DNA of 64,000 nt, taken from assembly GCA_016717105.1 (NCBI GenBank), contig JADKGF010000003.1, forward strand, positions 62,001 to 126,000, written 5' to 3'. Below the pieces are notes generated by a model that saw only the letters and a list, made by a program, of their open reading frames with translations, was not told where the DNA came from and did no database searches. The translations under genes were made by a program, and so were the position numbers. This document shows, piece after piece, positions 41,040-48,462 of the stretch (the first letter of the stretch is position 1; each line of letters begins with the position of its first letter). The DNA is from Saprospiraceae bacterium. GTDB lineage: Bacteria; Bacteroidota; Bacteroidia; Chitinophagales; Saprospiraceae.

Positions 41040-41741
41040 CGTGGTTTGCCTGAGACGACAAGGTGGAACTATGATGTCGGTGGCCACGGTTGGGGAAATA
41101 ATGAAAAGCAATGTTATCTAGCAAATTCTCTTGAAAACGCAGCTGTAAACCAAGGAAAACTCCATATCACAGCTTTGCAAAAAGCACATGAAAACGCTGC
41201 ATATACCTCAGCAAAACTGACTACTTACCAACGATTTTTGATGCAATATGGGAAAATAGAAGTCAGAGCCAAATTGCCAGCTGGAAAAGGTACTTGGCCC
41301 GCTATCTGGATGTTGCCTGAAAGCATCAAAACCAATACTGAAAACTGGCCTTTATGCGGCGAGATCGACATCATGGAGCATGTAGGCAAAGACCCGAATA
41401 TGGTACACACTTCCTTACATTCTGAACTGTATAACCATATCAAAGGAACACAAGTTACGCATTTTGATAAGCTATCTGATGTCAGTGGTTCATTTCATAC
41501 TTATGGAATCGAGTGGGATGAACAGCGTATCCGTTTTATAATTGATGGCCAATTGTATTTTGAATCATTAAAAGGACAGAATGGTCATATCTCAACAAAC
41601 GAAGGTTGGCCATTTGATAAACCTTATTTCCTCATTCTAAATCTTGCAATAGGTGGTAATTGGGGTGGCGAAATTGACCCAAATATTTTCCCGAGTACGA
41701 TGGAAATCGACTTTGTAAGGATGTACAAAATAAATAATTAG
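41040..41741 (+). pseudogene. Glycoside hydrolase family 16 domain, in frame with the GDPD remnant
   Basis: The GH16 jelly-roll begins before the TAG (GHLVWRDEV, the usual first strand) and continues after it in the same frame (GLPETTRWNYDVGG). The catalytic motif GEIDIMEHVG, with both glutamates, is intact. The C-terminal strands (NLAIGGNWGGEID, MEIDFVRMYKIN) are complete. GH16 enzymes cut beta-1,3- or mixed-linkage glucans such as laminarin. No separate start codon or signal peptide is visible for this domain, so without read-through of the TAG it may not be secreted. It is either the C-terminal half of a GDPD-GH16 fusion or a gene whose own 5' end was lost. Confidence 0.75.
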
Positions 41742-41760
41742 TACATTTATTGCTTGATAA

Positions 41761-42927
41761 TCAAAGTAATGTACTGTTGTTTTTGATGTCTTTTATAGCC
41801 ATAAACAGATTTTCCAGGTCTTGCTGGGAATTGAATCCATTTATAGAATAACGCATAAAAACTTTATCGTCGTGACGCATGACAGGGATTTCGATATGAT
41901 AATTATCGTACAGTGTCCTGTAGAGTTTTTCGGGATCAGACGTTTTGATTTCTACCGCCAGCATTTGTCCGATAAATTGGTCCGTAAGTGGTGCCAACAA
42001 GCTAGATTCTAATGCTTCCGCAAACTGATGAGCATTTTCTTTGACCATGTAGCGACTATTGGTTGCCACAGATTTCCAATCATAGTCTTCCATAAATTGT
42101 ATCGATTCAGGTACACAAAGGAAAGCAGTGTAATCCCTTGTACCATTCATAGTATGCCAATCCTGATAGTGTGAATTTGATGGAAACATAGCTTCGTATC
42201 CCCAACTCACCACCAATGGAAAAGTCTTAGATTGAAGCGATTTTTTGACATACATGAATGAAGAACCTTTGGGCGTCATCATCCATTTGTGGCAAGCTCC
42301 AGTATAATATTCCACATCCAACTGTTTGATATCTAATGGAATATGGCCAGGTACATGTGCACCATCTATAAATACTGGAATTCCTAGTTGTTTTGCTTTT
42401 TTTGCTACAGCTTCTACTGGCAAGATAAGCGCTGTAGTACTTGTGATATGACTTATGAATACCAATTTCGTTTTGGCACTAACACCTTTAAAAAGCTCTT
42501 CGACAAAAGTATCAGCATCTTTGAGTGGTAATGAAATCTTTTGACGAATATATTTTGCACCATTATTTTTACATACAAAATTCCAAGTTCGGTCACAAGC
42601 ACCGTATTCAAGATCAGTAGATAGGATTTCGTCATCTGCATTCAGGTTCAGGCTTTTAGCAATTGTATTTACTGCGTAGGATGGATTGGTCACCATCACT
42701 ATATCATCAGCATCACAGTTAATGAACGAGGACAATGCAGTGCGTGATTGCTTCAGATAAGTTTGTCCTCTATTGGTAATAAACTGGACAGGATCACGCT
42801 CCATTTCTAACTGATAAGCCTGATATTTTTCAAAAACTGGTCTCGGACTAGCCCCAAATGATCCAAAATTAAGAAAAGTCACTTGGTCGTTGAGTAAAAA
42901 CTGATCCTTTAAAGATGGTGCGTGCAT
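41761..42927 (-). CDS. Class V aminotransferase (isopenicillin-N-epimerase-like)
   Basis: The 388-residue PLP enzyme has a class V fold with the Schiff-base lysine in TGACHKWMMTPKG (Lys214) and the cofactor-binding FIDGAHVPGH segment. Similarity is to the CefD-like branch, whose members include epimerases, cysteine desulfurase-like proteins and uncharacterised lyases. The reaction is therefore not certain. A longer in-frame start at 43008 exists, but a consensus -7 box lies inside that extension and the ATG at 42927 gives the normal N-terminus. The 3' end is 20 bases from the convergent GH16 stop. Confidence 0.88.
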   Translation of the reverse strand: MHAPSLKDQFLLNDQVTFLNFGSFGASPRPVFEKYQAYQLEMERDPVQFITNRGQTYLKQSRTALSSFINCDADDIVMVTNPSYAVNTIAKSLNLNADDEILSTDLEYGACDRTWNFVCKNNGAKYIRQKISLPLKDADTFVEELFKGVSAKTKLVFISHITSTTALILPVEAVAKKAKQLGIPVFIDGAHVPGHIPLDIKQLDVEYYTGACHKWMMTPKGSSFMYVKKSLQSKTFPLVVSWGYEAMFPSNSHYQDWHTMNGTRDYTAFLCVPESIQFMEDYDWKSVATNSRYMVKENAHQFAEALESSLLAPLTDQFIGQMLAVEIKTSDPEKLYRTLYDNYHIEIPVMRHDDKVFMRYSINGFNSQQDLENLFMAIKDIKNNSTLL

Positions 42928-42945
42928 GTTGTTTAAATTAAGTCT

Positions 42946-42953
42946 CAAATGTA
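42946..42953 (-). promoter_or_regulatory. Candidate -7 box for the class V aminotransferase gene
   Basis: On the minus strand this is TACATTTG (TAnnTTTG), 18 bases before the ATG at 42927. Its position decides against the longer start at 43008. No clear -33 element is seen. Confidence 0.45.
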
Positions 42954-43145
42954 CATAACTATTCAACTTATAAACGAAATGTCTAGTATTTTTCAATTTT
43001 TTGATCAAAAATTTAAAGCAAAATCCATATTTTATTTTTTAGATTTATACAATCTACTAATAAACTTTCATTTTGGGGAAATTTGTTAAACTTATCATGA
43101 TAAACATATGTTGGAATTAAAAAAAATAGTAAAATTAATCAACCA

Positions 43146-43928
43146 TTGGGAAGCGGAGATAACAGTATTTTTCATATTCTAAACGGCGATTGCCTTGCTC
43201 AGCAATTGGCTTACTCCAATGTAAAAGGTGAATTTATAATCTGCAGAGAAAGCTTGATCGTTGGTCCGGTATTTGCGAAAGATGAAGCATCATTTTGGGA
43301 CGTAAGATCAACTTATTTCTCAGATATTTATGGCGTCACTGATGTTGAATATCGTCACAAAACAGTAAGTGAGTTCGAAAAAATAAAAAATATACCGTCA
43401 GGATCTACTGTGTGTCTTTGGTTTGAGCACGATTTATTTTGTCAAGTAAATATGTGGTTTAGCATCTCACTTTTGAGAAAGATCCCAAATTTGCGACTGT
43501 ATAGAATTTTTCCAATTATCCATAATTATCAAGAGCTTTGGTCTGGTTTTGGATCTTCTACTGTTGATGATCTTGAACAGGCATTTGCATTGCGAATAAA
43601 ATTTTCAGCATCCGATATAGAATTGACAAATGAAATGTGGCTTGCATATAGAAATGGTGACTTATCGTTACTGAAAGATTTGTCAGCAACTAAGTCAACT
43701 TGTTTTGAATATTTAGAAGCAGTTTGCCAGGCGCATATCGACCGATTTCCAGAAGAAGGCAAACCCAATAGACCTGAAATGGCTTTGCTTGAGATTATGA
43801 AAACCAAACCTATTGATTTTGCACAGCTATTTTCAGCATTTTCAGCGAAAGAAGGTATTTATGGCTTTGGTGACACACAAATCAAAGAAATGATGAACAA
43901 GTTGGGTATAAAATCCTTTGAAAATTAA
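43146..43928 (+). CDS. DUF1835 domain protein
   Basis: The 260-residue protein opens with IFHILNGDCLAQQL and RESLIVGP, the hallmark of DUF1835, and has the WFEHDLFCQ segment in its middle. A C-terminal helical part (DUF3658-like) follows. The biochemical role is unknown. The longest frame starts with TTG at 43146. An ATG at 43108 is in a different frame, so either TTG is the start or a base is missing just upstream. It converges on the KGSADH gene with a 24-base gap. Confidence 0.8.
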   Translation: MGSGDNSIFHILNGDCLAQQLAYSNVKGEFIICRESLIVGPVFAKDEASFWDVRSTYFSDIYGVTDVEYRHKTVSEFEKIKNIPSGSTVCLWFEHDLFCQVNMWFSISLLRKIPNLRLYRIFPIIHNYQELWSGFGSSTVDDLEQAFALRIKFSASDIELTNEMWLAYRNGDLSLLKDLSATKSTCFEYLEAVCQAHIDRFPEEGKPNRPEMALLEIMKTKPIDFAQLFSAFSAKEGIYGFGDTQIKEMMNKLGIKSFEN

Positions 43929-43952
43929 AAGGAAACTTCAAATGAAACTATA

Positions 43953-45413
43953 TCAATTCCTATTATAATCTCCATTTACTTTCCGCATGATTCCTAAGGG
44001 ATTTTCATTTTTTAAAGCATCTGGAAGTAGGTAATCGGGGCAATTCTGATAACAAAGTGGTCTCACCCATCGCTTGATCGCATCCATGCCTACAGACGTA
44101 AACCTAGAATCCGTAGTAGCAGGATATGGTCCGCCGTGAACAGTTGCATTGCCAACATCTACACCAGTAGGTATTTGATTGAATATAACTCTGCCTGCTA
44201 TTTTCGTGGCAATATCAAGTAAATCAGCATGTTGTGATAGATCTTCATCTGTACCCAAGATTGTCGTGGTAAGTTGCCCTGAAAGCATTTTCCATACTTC
44301 CACAAGTTGAAACTTATCTTCACATATCACAATCAAAGAGAATGGACCGAATACTTCGTGATTGAGATTTGGGTTTTTAGCAAATTCTTCTGCTGCAACG
44401 GTAACAAGTGCAGAATTGGCCACCAAACTGCCTGTTGAGTTAGCTTGATAGACTGTTTTAACACCCTTGACTGAAATTATTTTTTCAAGTTTAGAACTGT
44501 AATTTTGATGTATGGATTCACTGAGCATTTTATAGTTTGGAATTTGCGATAGCTCACTTGCAAGTAATTCTGTAAAATTTTCCAAAGCCTTTCCCTTAAT
44601 GCCCAACATGATACCAGGATTAGTACAAAATTGCCCAACACCTATGGTAATCGAACCTGCAAAAGCTTTGGCGTGTTCAGCCGCATGATTTTCCAATGCG
44701 CCATCTAGAAGAATTACAGGGTTTGTACTGCCCATTTCAGAAAAAACTGGAATTGGAATAGTTCTTTGTTGTGCGTAATCAAAAATAGCTCTACCACCTG
44801 AAAGACTACCTGTAAATCCCACGCCAGCCGTATAAGGATGCTGGGTCAACATTTTCCCGATTTCAAAAGATGTACCTTCTACATGCTGAAATATGTTTGG
44901 GTCTAATCCAAGACGCTTCAGGGCAGCATGGATAGCTCCAGCAACAAGTGACGATGTCTGTGGATGTGATGGATGTGCTTTGACTATCACTGGACAACCT
45001 GCAGCCAATGCTGAAGCAGTGTCACCACCAGCGGTAGAGTAGGCTAGGGGAAAATTGGACGCTCCAAATACTACTATAGGTCCCAAGGCTATGAGCATTT
45101 TGCGCATATCGGGTTTGGGTGCAGGTTTATTTTCTGGATTTGCTGTGTCTATTACGGCTTCTACCCAACTTCCTTCTGCTACAAGATCACCGAATGACCT
45201 GAGTTGATTACAAGTCCGCATCCGCTCACCTACAAATCTGGCTACGGGCAGATTGGATTCTTGTGATGCCGTTTGCAATAGGTGATCATCTAGCGCTTCT
45301 ATTTCTTCAGCTATGGTATATAATAATTCTTTTTTGGATTTACCGGAAAGCGAACGAAATGAAACAAAGGCAGCTTGCGCCTGCTTCATGATTTGGTCTA
45401 TATCTTGTGTCAT
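43953..45413 (-). CDS. Alpha-ketoglutarate semialdehyde dehydrogenase (aldehyde dehydrogenase family)
   Basis: The 486-residue protein has the ALDH core with catalytic Glu226 (FSEMGSTNP) and Cys263 (GQFCTNPG). It belongs to the NADP-dependent branch that oxidises 2,5-dioxopentanoate to alpha-ketoglutarate, judged by segments such as FGASNFPLAYSTAGGDTASA. It lies 12 bases downstream of a DapA-family gene. That pairing is found in 4-hydroxyproline degradation and in oxidative pentose or glucarate pathways, where the DapA homologue makes the semialdehyde and this enzyme completes the route to the TCA cycle. Confidence 0.9.
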   Translation of the reverse strand: MTQDIDQIMKQAQAAFVSFRSLSGKSKKELLYTIAEEIEALDDHLLQTASQESNLPVARFVGERMRTCNQLRSFGDLVAEGSWVEAVIDTANPENKPAPKPDMRKMLIALGPIVVFGASNFPLAYSTAGGDTASALAAGCPVIVKAHPSHPQTSSLVAGAIHAALKRLGLDPNIFQHVEGTSFEIGKMLTQHPYTAGVGFTGSLSGGRAIFDYAQQRTIPIPVFSEMGSTNPVILLDGALENHAAEHAKAFAGSITIGVGQFCTNPGIMLGIKGKALENFTELLASELSQIPNYKMLSESIHQNYSSKLEKIISVKGVKTVYQANSTGSLVANSALVTVAAEEFAKNPNLNHEVFGPFSLIVICEDKFQLVEVWKMLSGQLTTTILGTDEDLSQHADLLDIATKIAGRVIFNQIPTGVDVGNATVHGGPYPATTDSRFTSVGMDAIKRWVRPLCYQNCPDYLLPDALKNENPLGIMRKVNGDYNRN

Positions 45414-45425
45414 GATAATGAATAT

Positions 45426-46322
45426 TTATGAGAGGTCTGGCCTGATAGCGATGGCATCTTTGATGATTTTTAAAATTGCATGCCGTTCAGAATCTTCTAG
45501 TACCATTCTGGGTGCCCTGACATATTCATTTCCTATGCCTTCTACCGACTCTGCCAGCTTGATGTATTGCACCAGTTTTGGGTGTATATCCAATTCCAGT
45601 AATGGCAAAAACCAACGATATATATCCAACGCTTCAGTTATCTTACCTTCTTTCAACAAATTATAGATGGTCATTGTTTCCTTTGGGAAGGCACAAACCA
45701 ATCCAGCTACCCAACCATCTGCACCCATGACCAAGGATTCCATAGCCAATGTATCGACGCCACAAAGGATGCTATATCTATCACCAAATCTATTTTTTAA
45801 TCTGGTTACATTAGATATATCTCTCGTGGATTCTTTGATTGCTTGAATATTTGATGTATCAACCATCTCATCGAACATGTCGAGTGTGATTTCGGTCTTG
45901 TAATCCACCGGATTGTTATAAAGCATGATGGGCAAGTCAGTACTTGCTGCTATAGTTTTGAAATAATTTACACATTCGCGATGGTCTGGTTTGTATCGCA
46001 TAGGTGGAAGTAACATCAGCCCATGTATTCCCCAGGTAGTTGCTTGTTCTATTTTTTTGATGGCTTCTTGGGTTGATCCTTCTGCTATATTTAGGATGAC
46101 ATACTGTTTGTTTTCGGTAATGTCGAGCGTAGATTTTACAAGGATTTCCTTTTCATTTTCTGACAATGTACTTGCTTCTCCGAGTGTGCCGCCAAGGATT
46201 ATACCATGTACACCGGCTTCCATTTGACACCTTATGTTTTTTTCGAACATCACTAAATCCAGAGACTCATTTTTGTCAAATTTAGTGGTTACTGCTGGGA
46301 ATACACCATTCCAGACTACCAT
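45426..46322 (-). CDS. DapA-superfamily lyase/dehydratase
   Basis: The 298-residue TIM-barrel protein has the Schiff-base lysine in AIKESTRD (Lys163) and the catalytic tyrosine in MLYNNPVDY (Tyr135), plus GGTLGEAS near the active site. Instead of lysine biosynthesis, its operon with KGSADH suggests a catabolic role: 1-pyrroline-4-hydroxy-2-carboxylate deaminase or 2-keto-3-deoxy-pentonate/glucarate dehydratase. Sequence alone does not separate these. No epimerase or proline-type dehydrogenase is present in the window, so upstream steps must be encoded elsewhere. Confidence 0.85.
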   Translation of the reverse strand: MVVWNGVFPAVTTKFDKNESLDLVMFEKNIRCQMEAGVHGIILGGTLGEASTLSENEKEILVKSTLDITENKQYVILNIAEGSTQEAIKKIEQATTWGIHGLMLLPPMRYKPDHRECVNYFKTIAASTDLPIMLYNNPVDYKTEITLDMFDEMVDTSNIQAIKESTRDISNVTRLKNRFGDRYSILCGVDTLAMESLVMGADGWVAGLVCAFPKETMTIYNLLKEGKITEALDIYRWFLPLLELDIHPKLVQYIKLAESVEGIGNEYVRAPRMVLEDSERHAILKIIKDAIAIRPDLS

Positions 46323-46400
46323 ATATATTATTAGTTACGTGTATTTAAGAATATACTTTGTTGAATTTTCTAGAGATTTTACTGCTTAGAACGATCGAAT

Positions 46401-47642
46401 TCATTCTGATACTACCAATTTTTTTATTATTTTACCATAATTATAGTCTTCTATCGAAAAATAATAAACACCAGGTAAAACACCGTTTAAAGGTATGTAA
46501 TTGATCCCGTTATTAATTATGTATTCAGCCTGTATTTGCCCATTTATATGGACCAAAAGTAATTTTGTTCTTGGTCTTTTATCCGCTGCATACCATTCTG
46601 TCGTCAATGTACCACCATTAATAATTGGATTTGGGCTAAATGAAAATTGTTCCCCTTCATTTTCTATTTTTATAACGCGGATAGGAGAGAAGGAATATCT
46701 GGTATCAAAATCAATGATTTTAAGCCTAAAATAATGATAACCAATGGCTGTTTTTTCGATTTCAAAATGATAGATGTTGGCACCTGAGCCGATAGCATCT
46801 ACCATTCCGGCGGCTGTAAATTCTATACCATCTTTGCTATACTCTATTGCAAATTGATTGGTGTTCAGTTCTGAAGCCGTTTGCCAAATGAGGATAATTC
46901 TTTCATCCACTGTAGATTTCGAAATATTGAAGTCAGTAAGTGTTACTGGCAAGATGCTCGCGGATTCGGGTGCGCCGGCATTTATCCAATCACGGATTTT
47001 TGTGATTTCAACATCATTCATTCGCATATTGTCAGGCGGCATTATTTCACCACAGGTTTGTTTTGCGGCTATTTTTTGATACAAAATGCTTGAACGTGCA
47101 TCAAACATTTTTATTATTTCATCATTACAAATGCTAGTTGAAGGTTTTTTAAATATATCTGTATAAGATGAAAAATCCCAATTATCAGATGAATTATGGC
47201 AAGCATTACATTTGTTTTCAACAAGGATATTTTTTATGTCAATATATTCGGGGATACAATTTTTGGGTGCTCCGACTTCTATCCATGCTTCTATGGCTGA
47301 TAAATCCTGACCACTTAACTTATCATTTGATAATGGCATCGCAATACCGCACGCAGTTGGTCCTCCATTCAATTTGTCTATTAAGAGACTTTTATTTGGT
47401 GATCCTGGGACAATAATTGCTTCATTACAATAGGATGATGAAAAAATACTTTCGTAATCAGTGTAATGCCAAGTATTGCTATTATTCGAATTATGGCATT
47501 GATTGCATTTATTTTTGTCTAATACTTGTTTTATGTCGTCAAAATTGAAATGTCTTTTACCATTTACCTCACATGATTGGGCAATCAATAAGTATGGCAA
47601 ACTGAATAAGGTCAAAACGATAAATAAAACTCTTATATTCAC
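46401..47642 (-). CDS. T9SS cargo protein with two c-type heme motifs
   Basis: The 413-residue protein has a signal peptide and two similar domains of about 100 residues, each with a CxxCH heme-binding motif (CNQCH at 46-50, CNACH at 145-149) and a following GAPKNC or GAPES turn. These resemble the PSCyt1/planctomycete-type cytochrome c domains. After residue 235 comes a region typical of T9SS cargoes (LIWQTASELNTNQFAIEYSKDGIEF) and a C-terminal sorting domain with FSPNPIINGG and a YYFSIEDYN-type end. It is expected to be a surface-exposed or released heme protein. Electron-transfer partners are not known. Confidence 0.82.
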   Translation of the reverse strand: MNIRVLFIVLTLFSLPYLLIAQSCEVNGKRHFNFDDIKQVLDKNKCNQCHNSNNSNTWHYTDYESIFSSSYCNEAIIVPGSPNKSLLIDKLNGGPTACGIAMPLSNDKLSGQDLSAIEAWIEVGAPKNCIPEYIDIKNILVENKCNACHNSSDNWDFSSYTDIFKKPSTSICNDEIIKMFDARSSILYQKIAAKQTCGEIMPPDNMRMNDVEITKIRDWINAGAPESASILPVTLTDFNISKSTVDERIILIWQTASELNTNQFAIEYSKDGIEFTAAGMVDAIGSGANIYHFEIEKTAIGYHYFRLKIIDFDTRYSFSPIRVIKIENEGEQFSFSPNPIINGGTLTTEWYAADKRPRTKLLLVHINGQIQAEYIINNGINYIPLNGVLPGVYYFSIEDYNYGKIIKKLVVSE

Positions 47643-47794
47643 TGATGTGAAATTTTACACCAAAGTTACATAAATATTTAACGTTGATGATAAATTTTTA
47701 ATTGATCTGCACTTTTTCTTAGTTGATCCCAAATTTCCCCTAGGCTAAATTTTTAAAAAAATCTTTGCTCATTTTGTAATTTGGCCTAAAAAAC

Positions 47795-47819
47795 AAAAGG
47801 GAGCTATTAACTCCCTTTT
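47795..47819 (-). terminator. Rho-independent terminator of mscL
   Basis: aaaagggag (47795-47803) pairs perfectly with ctccctttt (47811-47819) around a 7-base loop. On the minus strand it is followed by a T-rich tract. It lies just after the mscL stop. Confidence 0.75.
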
Positions 47820-47837
47820 ATAACCAATCATTAATTG

Positions 47838-48236
47838 TTACTTTTTGAGTAAATCTCTGATTTGAGTCAACAATTCTTCTTGTGATGGACCTGCAGGTGG
47901 TGCAGGAGCTTCTTCTTTTTTCGTTGAGTTGATCGCTTTTACAATCCAGAACATAACGAATGCAATAATGACAAAATTGAGAATAGCACCGATAAGTGTA
48001 CCATAAGTGATAGCAACTTCTGCAATTTCTTTGCCGTCAGCACCCATAACTGCAGGTGTGAGAACAATTTTCCAAGTGCTCAAATCTCCAATCTGGAAAA
48101 TCTTACCGATAATCGGCATGAAGATACCATTAACAAACCCGTCAGTTACCTTACCAAATGCAGCAGCCATCGCTAAACCGACTGCGATGTCGATAAGGTT
48201 TCCTTTCATTGCAAAGTCCTTAAATTCCTTTAACAT
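47838..48236 (-). CDS. mscL: Large-conductance mechanosensitive channel
   Basis: The 132-residue protein has the MscL N-terminus (FKDFAMKGNLIDIAVGLAMAAAFGKV), where the first helix forms the channel gate. A second membrane helix follows (GAILNFVIIAFVMFWIVKAI). The periplasmic loop is of normal size. The C-terminal bundle helix is preceded by an Ala/Pro-rich linker (APAPPAGPS) and ends QIRDLLKK. MscL opens under membrane tension to release solutes in osmotic downshock. It has its own promoter and terminator. Confidence 0.97.
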   Translation of the reverse strand: MLKEFKDFAMKGNLIDIAVGLAMAAAFGKVTDGFVNGIFMPIIGKIFQIGDLSTWKIVLTPAVMGADGKEIAEVAITYGTLIGAILNFVIIAFVMFWIVKAINSTKKEEAPAPPAGPSQEELLTQIRDLLKK

Positions 48237-48286
48237 GTGTTTTGATTTTAGAAAGTTAAATAATTGATAAAAATATAAATATGGGA

Positions 48287-48315
48287 CGAAGATACGTTAA
48301 AAAGTTTCTAACAAA
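48287..48315 (-). promoter_or_regulatory. Promoter of mscL
   Basis: On the minus strand TTTG is followed after 17 bases by TATCTTCG, one mismatch from TAnnTTTG. It ends about 50 bases before the mscL ATG. Confidence 0.55.
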
Positions 48316-48399
48316 CCAAAAAAATATTATTTTATTTATATTTATCTAATATCTAAAGGTAAGACATTCAATTATATAAGATTGACATGGTAGCATAAA

Positions 48400-48434
48400 A
48401 AAAGGGAGACATAAATTATTTATATCTCCCTTTT
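48400..48434 (-). terminator. Rho-independent terminator of the aconitase gene
   Basis: aaaagggaga (48400-48409) pairs perfectly with tctccctttt (48425-48434) around a 15-base loop that can extend the stem. On the minus strand it is followed by a T-run, 28 bases beyond the aconitase stop. Confidence 0.8.
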
Positions 48435-48462
48435 GGTTATTAGTTATTGCCTGATACGAGTA

